59,315 bases of DNA from Candidatus Accumulibacter iunctus (GTDB taxonomy: Bacteria > Pseudomonadota > Gammaproteobacteria > Burkholderiales > Rhodocyclaceae): contig DDUX01000146.1 in the NCBI GenBank assembly GCA_002345025.1, positions 18,008 through 77,322 of the forward strand, in the 5' to 3' direction. Every line of letters starts with the position of its first letter. Positions within the stretch are counted from its first letter, which is position 1. The position numbers and the translations under genes are program-made. The notes below the pieces were generated by a model. The model saw only the letters and a list, made by a program, of their open reading frames with translations, ran no database searches and was not told the DNA's origin. Shown here piece by piece: positions 18,141 through 26,339 of the stretch.

Positions 18141-18146
18141 GGCGGC
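18141..18146. repeat. Target-site duplication, left copy (GGCGGC)
   Basis: Six bases identical to 56650–56655 and directly abutting the 5'-TG of the prophage. Mu itself makes 5-bp duplications; 6 bp fits the repeat seen here. GGCGGC also recurs inside the left end (18169–18174), so the exact length could be misjudged by a base. Confidence 0.75.
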
Positions 18147-18193
18147 TGAGGACGTGCGCGATAAATCAGGCGGCTGAAGCGCGATAAATGAGG
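18147..18193. other. Phage left end with two transposase-like binding sites
   Basis: L1 is GCGCGATAAATCAGG at 18156–18170 and L2 is GCGCGATAAATGAGG at 18179–18193, in direct orientation 23 bases apart. Both lie within a repeated GGCGGCTGA context. L1 matches the right-end site with one substitution. By analogy with Mu these are the sites bound by the transposase. Confidence 0.75.
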
Positions 18194-18270
18194 GAAGTGG
18201 CGGGAAGTGGCGGGGTGTAGGGGGATAGGGATTGCAAAAGACTTGCGCGTTGTGGAACGTGAGCAGGAGG

Positions 18271-18831
18271 TCAAACTGACTTGTCGAGAAGGAACCCGGC
18301 GAGCTCGTGGAGGATGTCTGCCTCTACACCGTCCTGTAGCTTGCCGGCGGCAAAAGGCAAGAATGGGCGCGGAGGGATGTTGATTATGTGGGCGCCTCGA
18401 GAGTACCACTGCGCAAAATTTGAGGCAGCTTTGCGGACGAACAGGCGGCCAACGGAGCCGGTCCTGTCCTGTCTGAAATAAGCCTGCTGGCTTCTCGCTG
18501 GCATGTCGATCTCGCCGCCAAACTGATTAATAGCAGCATAGACGACATTAGTTCCGACTTCCGCCGTGTTGTCGCCGTGGCGAGTCGTGATGCTGTTCTT
18601 CAGGCGACTCGTATCAACCAGAATCTGTGGGTTCGCCCCGCGCGTCTTGCGCATCCGCTTGAGATCAGGCCACTTGCCGAGAGGACCTTCCGAGTTGGCG
18701 AAGTTCTCTTCGACACGATCGTTGAGCAGCCCGGCGATCTTGATCATGACGGGAGCGGGGTGGTTAATCCGGGCTGAAAGACCGGCCAGGGCAGTCCTGC
18801 CGCCATCGCCGGTCACCTTGACGGTGATCAC
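18271..18831 (-). CDS. Phage virion morphogenesis protein (Mu gpG-like)
   Basis: A 186-aa protein matching the phage virion-morphogenesis (gpG / tail-completion) family: an N-terminal helix region RVEENFANSEGPLGKWPDL, the segment ILVDTSRLKNSI and AAINQFGGEI, and a C-terminal IPPRPFLPF motif. The family acts at head completion and tail joining. It starts at GTG (18831), 13 bases after the small acidic gene upstream. It is the last gene of the leftward arm, 124 bases from the phage end. Confidence 0.85.
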   Translation of the reverse strand: MITVKVTGDGGRTALAGLSARINHPAPVMIKIAGLLNDRVEENFANSEGPLGKWPDLKRMRKTRGANPQILVDTSRLKNSITTRHGDNTAEVGTNVVYAAINQFGGEIDMPARSQQAYFRQDRTGSVGRLFVRKAASNFAQWYSRGAHIINIPPRPFLPFAAGKLQDGVEADILHELAGFLLDKSV

Positions 18832-18843
18832 GATCTTCTGCGG

Positions 18844-19053
18844 TCAGTAGACCGTCGTTTGCTCGCTTGCTTCGCCATCGAACTCTTCGTCGGAGATCGC
18901 TGCGCCAGAGTCGATGGCGGCGCTGATGCGGTCAGCGAACTCTTCGTCGCTCAGATGCTGCATGTAAAGCAGCGGCGGCGCGCTGCTGAACCGCGCCACA
19001 TACTCCGCGAGCCGTTCGCTGCGCAAACTGTCGCCGGTTGTTACCTCAGACAT
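18844..19053 (-). CDS. Small acidic protein next to the MuF–peptidase gene
   Basis: A 69-aa protein whose C-terminal half is strongly acidic (DEEFADRISAAI, then DEEFDGEASEQ). It overlaps the end of the MuF–metallopeptidase gene by eight bases, so it is translated together with it. Not recognised. A small acidic gene directly downstream of a possible effector is a candidate immunity protein or a head-assembly factor; position and charge are the only evidence. Confidence 0.6.
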   Translation of the reverse strand: MSEVTTGDSLRSERLAEYVARFSSAPPLLYMQHLSDEEFADRISAAIDSGAAISDEEFDGEASEQTTVY

Positions 19054-20848
19054 CAGTCATCACCTCAAGGAAGACCCGATTCGTATCGGGCGTGAATCGC
19101 TCCAACACCTTTCGCCAAAATACCCCTCCCTCGCCGTGCAAGCAAGTCAGATTCGCCCATGCCTCGGTTCCGGCCAGAGATTCGTGCCTGGCGTAGTACG
19201 CTGAACTGTGTCCCCAGAGAGACAGCTCACGCCCGGCCACTCTGTTGAGCGTCACGCTGCCGATCAGATCGGATAGTGCGCCGCAAACACCCTTTGACCC
19301 GCAGGCGCTGACCTCACGCAGATTTCCCTTGCCGAGTAGAGCATCCATCAACCCCTGGGCGTCTTGAAGATCCCAAGCGGTGGCGATCCGGGCCAAGCGT
19401 TGCGCGAGGTCAATGCCTTGCAGGGTACTGGCGAAAACAGTGTGCTGGCGAAGCGCTGGCATCACCTCTGTGCGGTAATCGATGCCGTGACGTTTGAAGC
19501 GCTCAGCGATCCACGTTTCCCAGTCTCCAGAACGCGCGACATCTTCTGCCGCCACGCGGTACTGATCCGCAAGGAACGCCTGACGTGCCGTAACGGCTGG
19601 GCTCGAAACGCCGCTGCCGGAATGAGCCACCAGCCGTCTCGCATCAGCCTGCAGCGCCTCAGAAAACACACGGTCGGAGCTTGCGTACACCAGAGTCGGA
19701 TGCATGTTGCCGTCCAAATGGTGCCCGTATTCGTGCCTCCAGGTAACCTGGGCGCGCGGGTCATCCAAGCGCCTCGATCCCATTTCGATATGCTGCCGCC
19801 AGCTGCAGCTGGCGGCCATTCCAGGGGTCTGTTTCAGGTCTCTCGGGTCACCGACGGAGGCAATTTGCTTCTTCAACCAATCCGGTGCGTTGGCGAACGA
19901 TGCGTCGTGCCAGCGGCCCGCGCGCGTCGTGCTGTCCCAGTACGCCAGCGCCTTATCAGCTACCTGTGGCGCTGGTCTGCGGGCGTCGATCGAGACGGCT
20001 TGAGCCAGCTCTTTCGGCAGATTCAGCCGCTTGCGTTCGACCCGGTCGGCAATCCGAGCAGCTCCGGCAGCGCCAGGATTGTAGTCCCAGCCCACATCAG
20101 CCCAGAGCACCGTCCGCTTTCCAGGACGGGCCGGATCTCGGACCGACACGCCACGCTGCACCAGCTTCTGTGGGTCGACTTCACCGGTGCGACGATCGAC
20201 GAGGCTGCGCAGCGGGACTTCCCGCTCAATGATCCGCGCTTCTGTTTCGACCCGCAGACCACGGCGCTCCAGGTCTCGCGCGGACAGTGCGCGAACGGCG
20301 CAGCGGCAATTGAATCCGTTTGGCGGACCGATCACAGACCAGACCGGACTATCGATCGGGAAGATCTTCCCGTTTAGGCGTGCGTGAGCCGGCCTGGTGC
20401 GCCCGTCCAGCACTGCCACGTACTGGAGGTATGGCCGCGAACCCGCATTGTCGACGAAGCGCTGCCATCGCCCAGCCGCATACGCCGTCTGCACGTTGGT
20501 CCGGAAGATCGTCTGCAGACGGCGCGGACTGCCCTCCTGTACGACCTCTGCCTGTCCGTCTGAGCCGACGACGATCTTTCGTCCCCACCAGCCCTTCTGC
20601 TGCAGAAGACCCGTCAAGCGCTGGTCGAACCAACGCTGCGTCTCGCCGCTTTCGAGCACTGCGCCGACCGCTGTGTGAATATCACCCAGGACGTCCATGC
20701 GAACGAGCTTAGCCACGGTGAACGCCGCGGCATTGGCCTCTTTCCAGGTGTCGTGCCAGTTCCAGGAAATGGCGAAACCCTTCGACTTGAAGGCCGCGAT
20801 GGCCTCATCTGGCGGCAGATTGACTAGCGCAGAAAGGTCGATCGACAT
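19046..20848 (-). CDS. MuF-type minor head protein fused to an HEXXH metallopeptidase domain
   Basis: A 600-aa protein with two parts. Residues 1–200 are the Mu gpF/SPP1 gp7 domain: TIFRTNVQTAYAAGRW, VLDGRTRPAHARLNG and PPNGFNCRCAVRAL. After a linker, residues about 280–600 form a second domain with the zinc motif HEYGH at 372–376 and a likely third ligand Glu at 563 (GTEAWAN). MuF proteins with C-terminal toxin domains are a known family in temperate phages. The fusion suggests an enzyme carried in the head and perhaps delivered with DNA. The function of the peptidase is inferred only from the motif. Confidence 0.85.
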   Translation of the reverse strand: MSIDLSALVNLPPDEAIAAFKSKGFAISWNWHDTWKEANAAAFTVAKLVRMDVLGDIHTAVGAVLESGETQRWFDQRLTGLLQQKGWWGRKIVVGSDGQAEVVQEGSPRRLQTIFRTNVQTAYAAGRWQRFVDNAGSRPYLQYVAVLDGRTRPAHARLNGKIFPIDSPVWSVIGPPNGFNCRCAVRALSARDLERRGLRVETEARIIEREVPLRSLVDRRTGEVDPQKLVQRGVSVRDPARPGKRTVLWADVGWDYNPGAAGAARIADRVERKRLNLPKELAQAVSIDARRPAPQVADKALAYWDSTTRAGRWHDASFANAPDWLKKQIASVGDPRDLKQTPGMAASCSWRQHIEMGSRRLDDPRAQVTWRHEYGHHLDGNMHPTLVYASSDRVFSEALQADARRLVAHSGSGVSSPAVTARQAFLADQYRVAAEDVARSGDWETWIAERFKRHGIDYRTEVMPALRQHTVFASTLQGIDLAQRLARIATAWDLQDAQGLMDALLGKGNLREVSACGSKGVCGALSDLIGSVTLNRVAGRELSLWGHSSAYYARHESLAGTEAWANLTCLHGEGGVFWRKVLERFTPDTNRVFLEVMTDV

Positions 20849-20854
20849 ACCCGG

Positions 20855-22486
20855 TCAATCATTCGCGCCGGCCGACAGGCGCCCCCAGCAATCCGCCACG
20901 AAAATCGCCCGAGACAACGCCTCAACCAGCTGGTCGTCGTTCATCATCGGAAACCACTCGCCCATGCGAGCCAGAATCTCTTCCGGATCCAGGCCCTCTT
21001 TCAGAGCATCGAGAATCGGTTTGAAGAGTGGTGTCGTGACATGCTGCCAGTCAATTTCCGCGGTCATCCCATCTTCAACAGCGCCTTGTGCGCGGCGCAA
21101 AGAGTCTTCCTTCGTGCCGACAGCGCCGCCCGTTGTGGCGGCCAGCGCCGCCAGCTCCTCAGCGCTCGGCGCATCAACAGTCGGCAAGGCTGGCACTTGC
21201 TTGCCATCGTCCCCATCAACGCCGCCAGGAGGCTGAACGCCGAGCACTTCCTCTCCGTCAGCAGCTTCGGGAATATGCAGCCGATCGCGAACCCAGGAGG
21301 CAGGAATACTGAACAACCCGGCGAGCTTTGGAAGCGCATCCGCGTAGGCCACCAAGTCCTCCGGAACCCCTGTGTCGAACTCCAGGCGCGGGCAGCGCCG
21401 CAGGCTGTCGAGTCGGCCGCGGTTCAGCGCCACCAGCGGATACACCAGATGCCGAGTCAGCGTGCCAGCGATCTGCCGCGCATCAGCCTCCAGAATGTCG
21501 TGCCGCACCTCTTGGTGGACATTGCCGAGCGCGTTCGTGCTCGTCTTGCCGTCCGCCTGGCTGGTCAGGGTGCCACCCAGGATGCACTTGCTCTGCGCCC
21601 GGTCTGCCCAGCTCACCATGTCCAGATGTGAGCCGCCTCCGGTGGCGCCGCCGGTGATCTTCTGCACCTCCAGAATCATGTCGGCCGGCATGATTGCGCG
21701 CGCATCGTGCCCCAGAGCAGTCACCGACCGCAGCAGGCTGGCCTTCTCTGCTGCGGTCGCCCCCTTGGCGTACTTGCCGACGATGATGGGCAGGCCGTAC
21801 GACTCGAGAAACTCCGCAAAATCCCCGATCCCGTACGCCTTGTACAAGAACGGCCACGCCAAAACGCGGTAAATGCCCATCCGCGCGATGTACCCCGTCT
21901 TCGCTTTGCCGTGCTCGTGAAGGATCCAGCCGAACTGCGCCAGAGCCGCTCCATCCGCGCTGCCGTCCCGCAGCCGAAGCGCCGTGCGATCCTGCGTGAG
22001 TTGGAACCACTCCTGTGGCCGCGGAAAGAACTCCGGCAACCACTCTCGTCCATCCTGCCGCCACGCCAGCTCAACGCCGGCAAATCCGTGACCAACGCCG
22101 TCCATGCACGCTAGAACCAGGTCCTCGAAATCGTCGACGCCGTCGCCGATCACCTCCTTGACCCATTCCGCGGACGCCTTTTCCGCGTCCGTTGCGTTCC
22201 GTGGCGGAACGATGTCCCAGTCGAGATTGAGCAGCGCCAGCTTCCGCTTGCCCATCTCCGCGCACAAGTGTGGATCGCGCTCTTCCATATCCGCGAACAG
22301 GCGATGCTGCCCGATCAGATCGCCGGAGTCAGCAGCCCGCAAAGTCGCGGCCAGCCGAGCAGGCGAGAGGCCGTCCAGCATCGGCGTCAGGTACTGGTTC
22401 TCGAGCGCGCGAATCGCCGCCGTTTGCGGCTCATGCAGCATGCTGCGGTCGATTGGCCTGCCGAACTGGTCCACAATGGTGCTCAT
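20855..22486 (-). CDS. Portal protein (Mu gp29-like, DUF935)
   Basis: A 543-aa protein of the DUF935 portal family. Telling segments are VDQFGRPIDR at the N-terminus, MEERDPHLCAEMGKRK, WPFLYKAYGIGDFAEFLESYGLP and GKYAKGAT in the middle, and the KCILGGTLTSQADGKTSTN region. It forms the dodecameric ring at the head vertex. It overlaps the terminase gene upstream by four bases and is followed by the MuF gene after six, the normal Mu order of terminase, portal, gpF. Confidence 0.92.
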   Translation of the reverse strand: MSTIVDQFGRPIDRSMLHEPQTAAIRALENQYLTPMLDGLSPARLAATLRAADSGDLIGQHRLFADMEERDPHLCAEMGKRKLALLNLDWDIVPPRNATDAEKASAEWVKEVIGDGVDDFEDLVLACMDGVGHGFAGVELAWRQDGREWLPEFFPRPQEWFQLTQDRTALRLRDGSADGAALAQFGWILHEHGKAKTGYIARMGIYRVLAWPFLYKAYGIGDFAEFLESYGLPIIVGKYAKGATAAEKASLLRSVTALGHDARAIMPADMILEVQKITGGATGGGSHLDMVSWADRAQSKCILGGTLTSQADGKTSTNALGNVHQEVRHDILEADARQIAGTLTRHLVYPLVALNRGRLDSLRRCPRLEFDTGVPEDLVAYADALPKLAGLFSIPASWVRDRLHIPEAADGEEVLGVQPPGGVDGDDGKQVPALPTVDAPSAEELAALAATTGGAVGTKEDSLRRAQGAVEDGMTAEIDWQHVTTPLFKPILDALKEGLDPEEILARMGEWFPMMNDDQLVEALSRAIFVADCWGRLSAGAND

Positions 22487-24072
22487 AGCATGTGCCTGGA
22501 TCGCATCCCTGCTTCATCTCCGCTGTCGTCATCGTCCGCGCTGTGCCGGCCGCCGGCATTGCCAATCGTGCGCCGCGGTACCGACTCGAAGCCATCGCAA
22601 CGCCCCGGCATGCCCTCCTGGCGCAGAGCATAGTTCGCCAGGAACAGACCGATCGCAAAATCCCCGTGTCGCTGGTGTTTTGCCGCGCCTTCCCCGCCAC
22701 CGGCACGCTGCGTCGCCAAGCTCGGCAGCTTCGGCACCCCGTTGATCCGCCTGATCGCCCGCAGATCGTCGCGGCACTCCTCGTCGCGCGGTAGGGCGTC
22801 AATGGTGCCATCCTCGAAAGCGGCCTTGAAGCGCGGCATCTCAGCCAAGTAGAACGCCTCGGACAGCTTCACCTGCGCGATCCGGCTTGCTCCGTAGGTG
22901 TCCGACGCAAATTCCGCCAGCGCCGCGCCGTTGCCGCTCGCATCGAGCGCGCCAAAGCGAAAGTTCGGCAGCCGATCGACGACGAACTCGAGCACCTGCT
23001 CCTGCTGCTTGAAAGGGCAATTGCCGAGCTCGATCGACACCTTGCATCGCTGCACCAGGTCGCCCCCTTCCTCCAGCACCGGCATCACCGTCAGGTCGCC
23101 GACGCGGGCGAAATCCAACCCGAATCCGTGCACGCGCTCCTTGTCGAGCAGTTCGAGGATCGGCAGCACCTCCTCCCGGAGCCAGGCCGCCACTTCCAGA
23201 CGGCGCTGCGGTTCCGGCAGCAGCTGGAATGCAGCATCCCAGCGCTTGCGGATCACTGGAGTTTCCCGGCTCATCCGCGACTCGATCAAGGCCATCGGCA
23301 GGTACACCCCGCCGCCATCGCTCGGGATCACGTCCAATTCTTCGGCCGCCGTCTCGCCGTACATCGCGTAGATCTTTGCGACCCACTCCTCCTCTGTCTT
23401 GTCGACCAGACGGGCGCCCTGTATCAGCGCGACGCGCTGATACAGCCCTTGCTCTACTGCGTCTCGAAAGGTCGTACGGTGGAGTGAATAGTTCAGGCGC
23501 CCGGCCCGCACGTTCTCCACCAGCTCGTTGAACGCGTTGTTGGTCCCGTTGTGCGATGAGATCAGCCGCACCCGGCCGCCCCAGATCAGCATCGCCAGAG
23601 CCGCCTTCATCAGCCCGGGCAGATCATCGTGGAATGCGGCCTCGTCGATCGTCACCCGGCCCTGCTTGCCTCGGATCGAGCGCGGGCGGCTCGACAGCGC
23701 GAGAAGCTTCTTGCCGCTCGCAAAGTCGATGCGGAACGCCTTGATGCTGTCGCCGTCATCCTCGTACAGCGTCTCGCCAACCCACGACATCGCATGGGAA
23801 TACGACTTCGACCACATCGCGGCGTCGTCGATGTATTCGCGGGTCATGTCCTCGCTGTAGCCGATGTAGAGCGCGTCCATCGCCCCGTATGCAGGAGCCG
23901 CAACCAACACGGAATCGGACGCATCGCACCAGCTCGCCCCGATCCGTCGCGACTTCTCCCAGATGGCGACCGGAGACGTATCGGCCACCCAGCGCTGCTG
24001 ATACCGCAGCAGTACCGCCGGCGGGCGATCGCCATCCGGCGGCGGCAGGCTACCGCTACGGATGCGCGTCAT
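22483..24072 (-). CDS. Terminase large subunit (Mu gp28-like)
   Basis: A 529-aa DNA-packaging motor. The ATPase part shows the adenine/arginine region LLRYQQRWVAD and IWEKSRRIGASW in place of a classical Walker A, and the Walker B TIDEAAFHDD. The nuclease half contains FGLDFARVGDLT with the RNase-H-like Asp and GALDASGNGAALAEF. The C-terminus is acidic (DDDDSGDEAG). Its ATG overlaps the small-terminase stop. Packaging in Mu-like phages starts near the phage end and runs into host DNA. Confidence 0.93.
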   Translation of the reverse strand: MTRIRSGSLPPPDGDRPPAVLLRYQQRWVADTSPVAIWEKSRRIGASWCDASDSVLVAAPAYGAMDALYIGYSEDMTREYIDDAAMWSKSYSHAMSWVGETLYEDDGDSIKAFRIDFASGKKLLALSSRPRSIRGKQGRVTIDEAAFHDDLPGLMKAALAMLIWGGRVRLISSHNGTNNAFNELVENVRAGRLNYSLHRTTFRDAVEQGLYQRVALIQGARLVDKTEEEWVAKIYAMYGETAAEELDVIPSDGGGVYLPMALIESRMSRETPVIRKRWDAAFQLLPEPQRRLEVAAWLREEVLPILELLDKERVHGFGLDFARVGDLTVMPVLEEGGDLVQRCKVSIELGNCPFKQQEQVLEFVVDRLPNFRFGALDASGNGAALAEFASDTYGASRIAQVKLSEAFYLAEMPRFKAAFEDGTIDALPRDEECRDDLRAIRRINGVPKLPSLATQRAGGGEGAAKHQRHGDFAIGLFLANYALRQEGMPGRCDGFESVPRRTIGNAGGRHSADDDDSGDEAGMRSRHML

Positions 24073-24614
24073 CAGCTCGTGATGCCCAGAATCTCGCGGC
24101 GGATCAGGTCGACTGAATCAGCCGTCAGGCCACCGTGCCGCGCCACCTTCTCTACCGCGTCTGCCGCCACGGCGGCCTTTTCGCGCATGGACTCCTGCCA
24201 CTTCTGCAGGGTCACCTGCATGCGCCCAACGTCTGCGTGCGCCCGAGCCACTACCGAGATTGACCGCGCCGCCTCTTGCGGGTCCGTGTCCGCCTGGCGC
24301 AGCGCTATCGATATGCGCAGTAGTTGCTCCTGCAAAATAGAGCTGGTGGCCGACAGCACGTCGCCCTCGTCGCCATCATCCTTGCACGCCTTAGCGAGCG
24401 CGCGCGTTCGCCGAACATCGGCCAGCGCCTGGTCGAAATCGGCTTCCAGCGCCGATCCGTGGCGATGCAGCGCGCTCTTGCTGATCTGGTATCCAAGCCC
24501 GCGCAGCCAGTCTGCCAGGATGGCGTAGCTGCCAAACCGGTTCTCCACCAGGCGGCGGTTGAGCTCGTCGCGAATCTCGTCAGGCAGTTGCCCGACCGCA
24601 GAGCGCGCCGGCAT
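24072..24614 (-). CDS. DUF3486 protein, probable small terminase (Mu gp27-like)
   Basis: A 180-aa protein. It begins with a helix-turn-helix-like region (PDEIRDELNRRL, YAILADWLRGLGYQISKSALHRHG) and continues as a long helical domain, as in DUF3486. Its place directly before the large terminase fits the small DNA-recognition subunit. It overlaps the terminase start by one base. The ATG at 24614 follows the previous gene's stop immediately. Confidence 0.8.
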   Translation of the reverse strand: MPARSAVGQLPDEIRDELNRRLVENRFGSYAILADWLRGLGYQISKSALHRHGSALEADFDQALADVRRTRALAKACKDDGDEGDVLSATSSILQEQLLRISIALRQADTDPQEAARSISVVARAHADVGRMQVTLQKWQESMREKAAVAADAVEKVARHGGLTADSVDLIRREILGITS

Positions 24615-24615
24615 C

Positions 24616-24933
24616 TCAGCTCCCCGGCCGCGGCCGAGCGACACCGGGCACCGTCATGCCCTGTGCCACATCGAGCCCGCGGTCGGTGAGAGTCGCCAGA
24701 GTCACGCCGCGCGAGCCACCGGATTGCTGGGTCACCACCAGCCCCTGCGAATTCAGCCACGCGAGCTCGAGGCGCAGCGCGGACAGCCCCTGAATCGGTA
24801 CGCCCTCATCCCGCAGAGCAGTGTGCAGGATGACGTCGGCAGACGTGTAATCGGGCGCCTTCTCAAGGCTGCGAAGAACCTGCAGCCGCGCCCACTCGAC
24901 CACTCGCTCAGAAAACCCCATCGCTCTGCTCAC
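24616..24933 (-). CDS. Winged-helix phage protein (VpaChn25_0724/Mu gp26-like)
   Basis: A 105-aa protein with a winged-helix pattern: ARLQVLRSLEKAPDYTSADVI, then SALRLELAWLNSQGLV and ATLTDRGLDVAQG. It matches the small family that sits between DUF2730 and the small terminase in Mu-like phages. The GTG at 24933 overlaps the previous stop as GTGA, which I prefer to the ATG four codons later. Role unknown; possibly DNA binding during packaging. Confidence 0.75.
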   Translation of the reverse strand: MSRAMGFSERVVEWARLQVLRSLEKAPDYTSADVILHTALRDEGVPIQGLSALRLELAWLNSQGLVVTQQSGGSRGVTLATLTDRGLDVAQGMTVPGVARPRPGS

Positions 24934-25304
24934 TTGTCCAGAAGGTGCTGGTTGATCATGTGCAGCGTCTGCGAAATCGCCGCGACCGTGCCGCGCAGCT
25001 CGGTGGCCACTTCGGACACTTCGGAGATGGCCGAGTAGACCGGCGCCAGGTCCGCCCTCGTCGTCGTCTCGGAGAGTCGCACCCGGAGCGTCTGCAGTGT
25101 TTCGTCCACGATGGCCCGTCGCGCGTCCAAGTTCATCTTCACGTCCGCGATCTCTTTCGCCACCTCGACGCGCAGAGACTTGATCGCGTCCTGAGTGACC
25201 TTGTTCCGCCGATCCCAAAAGACGAAGCCAGAGACCATGAGCGCCCACAGCAGCGTCATCATGTCGATCCAGAAGCGGATCGTCTGATAGTCAATACCGA
25301 ACAT
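24930..25304 (-). CDS. DUF2730 membrane-anchored coiled-coil protein (Mu gp25-like)
   Basis: A 124-aa protein with one N-terminal membrane helix (about residues 9–30, WIDMMTLLWALMVSGFVFW) and a long coiled-coil tail rich in Ala, Glu, Val and Thr. This fits DUF2730, always found before the terminase genes in Mu-like phages. The topology would suit a spanin- or holin-associated role, but the function is not established. Overlaps the DksA-like gene by 14 bases. Confidence 0.75.
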   Translation of the reverse strand: MFGIDYQTIRFWIDMMTLLWALMVSGFVFWDRRNKVTQDAIKSLRVEVAKEIADVKMNLDARRAIVDETLQTLRVRLSETTTRADLAPVYSAISEVSEVATELRGTVAAISQTLHMINQHLLDK

Positions 25305-25533
25305 TCCTTATGCGCTCCTTTCGTTCCAGCAGGCGTTTGCACTCCACGCACAGATCGGTACCGGGGTAAGCGGCCCTGCGATCATCGGGGATCGGATCCC
25401 CGCATTCGCGGCAATCCGTCGCCGAGTCGCTGGCCTTCTTGCCTGACAGCCCAGCGCGCCGCTGCTGATCGGCGAACAGATCCTGGATCATCTCCGTCTC
25501 GCGGCGCGAGGCTCGATCGACCAGGTCACTCAC
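25291..25533 (-). CDS. TraR/DksA-type zinc-finger protein
   Basis: An 80-aa protein with the C4 zinc finger CRECGDPIP … CVECKRL near its C-terminus and a short helical N-terminus, as in phage TraR/DksA homologues that bind the RNA-polymerase secondary channel. It starts at GTG, overlapping the end of the lysozyme-like gene by eight bases. An in-frame ATG 14 codons later (MIQDLFADQQ) is an alternative start. Confidence 0.85.
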   Translation of the reverse strand: MSDLVDRASRRETEMIQDLFADQQRRAGLSGKKASDSATDCRECGDPIPDDRRAAYPGTDLCVECKRLLERKERIRNVRY

Positions 25534-25942
25534 TGGACACCGCCAGCGCGCCGTACAAGAACCACTCCGCCTCGTCCCGCCGTCTCGCGATGCGGGCCGC
25601 GTCGTCTTCCGGCGTTGGCCAATGGTGTAGCGCATCCGCCGCAGCGAGCTTGTCGCCGGCGTTGACCAAGGCGCGCAGTGGCGACCGCTCGAACGCCAGG
25701 ATTCCGACATCGAACAGCAGGCTGACCAAAGCGTCGAACTCGTGTTGTTCGAGTGGGGTCTGCGCCGTCGCGCTGAGGTACAGTTCGAAGCAGCGCAGAT
25801 CTTCACGTACAACGCCCGTGTTGGCGCGCGGCCCGCATCCCGGGTCGCGACAGTCGCCACCGAGCAGCCTGAGCCCGGCTTGAGAAACCATCCGGATGTT
25901 GCACCGGATTGAATTGATCGGTCGCGTGTCGTCAAAGGCCAT
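25526..25942 (-). CDS. Lysozyme-like (GH24-type) protein with a degenerate catalytic region
   Basis: A 138-aa protein. The second half is clearly phage-lysozyme-like: PLEQHEFDALVSLLFDVGILAFERSPL, LVNAGDKLAAADALHHW and RRRDEAEWFLYG. The first half, where T4-type enzymes carry Glu, Asp and Thr (EGLRL…GxxTIGYGH), is shortened to AGLRLLGGDCRDPGCGPRANTG and lacks the catalytic Glu. It is the first gene of the leftward late operon. The ATG at 25942 has no Shine-Dalgarno but lies six bases after a -10-like GAAAAT (see promoter entry). A longer frame upstream runs through the terminator and is rejected. Confidence 0.75.
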   Translation of the reverse strand: MAFDDTRPINSIRCNIRMVSQAGLRLLGGDCRDPGCGPRANTGVVREDLRCFELYLSATAQTPLEQHEFDALVSLLFDVGILAFERSPLRALVNAGDKLAAADALHHWPTPEDDAARIARRRDEAEWFLYGALAVSSE

Positions 25943-25967
25943 GCCGCCATTTTCCCGCGCGCGCGCG
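25943..25967 (-). promoter_or_regulatory. Putative late promoter (lysis operon), probably leaderless
   Basis: On the minus strand a GCGCGCGCGCG tract (25957–25967) is followed by GG, GAAAAT (25949–25954), GGCGGC and the ATG. The same order (CG tract, -10-like GA[AC]A[AG]T, 5–6 bases, ATG) precedes the protease and tape-measure genes. Transcription from this -10 would begin at or next to the A of the ATG. It lies just downstream of a terminator, as expected for a new operon. Confidence 0.6.
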
Positions 25968-26004
25968 GAGAACTGCACGATGAAACCATTCGACACGCAC
26001 CACG

Positions 26005-26026
26005 AAAAACCCCGCACAGGGCGGGG
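26005..26026 (-). terminator. Rho-independent terminator between middle and late regions
   Basis: On the minus strand the stem CCCCGC / GCGGGG with loop CCTGT is followed by TTTTT. It closes the early/middle transcription unit that ends at 26049 and insulates the late promoter at 25943–25967. Confidence 0.85.
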
Positions 26027-26048
26027 CTTGATCATGGGTATGGACGGC

Positions 26049-26339
26049 TCAGGCGCTGGTTCTTTCCCGTTCCTTGCGCCTCTGATAGCGCAGCAGCAGC
26101 CCTTTGCGACGGTTCGGAGCCACCGGCGGATTGAGCACGCGCCGGTGTGTGACATGGGCGGCCGCGATCGCTGCGGTCACGATGTACAGCGGCGCCAGGA
26201 GCGATCGCCAGAACCGATACAGTGCGGTGTTGAGGCGCACATCCGGGGCGGTCGCGAGCAAGTGCTGCGATGTCAGGGCCGCCATGGCCTCGGCCGGCGT
26301 CATCGTTGCAGGCGTCAGATCGTCCGCATCCGGTTTCAC
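26049..26339 (-). CDS. Small phage protein with one membrane helix
   Basis: A 96-aa protein with an acidic N-terminus (MKPDADDL), one hydrophobic helix (about residues 47–65, LLAPLYIVTAAIAAAHV) and a basic C-terminus (RRKGLLLRYQRRKERE). It starts at GTG overlapping the previous stop. The pattern suits a holin or other membrane effector, but no family is recognised. It is the last gene before the terminator at 26005. Confidence 0.6.
   Translation of the reverse strand: MKPDADDLTPATMTPAEAMAALTSQHLLATAPDVRLNTALYRFWRSLLAPLYIVTAAIAAAHVTHRRVLNPPVAPNRRKGLLLRYQRRKERERTSA

Noticed and set aside
18142..18146. A 5-bp target duplication, as in Mu
   Set aside because: With the TG/CA ends fixed by the symmetric transposase-like sites, the last five left bases (GCGGC) do not equal the first five right bases (GGCGG), while six bases match perfectly.
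25943..26155. Longer versions of the lysozyme-like protein starting at 26035 or 26155
   Set aside because: They would read through the terminator hairpin and the putative late promoter.
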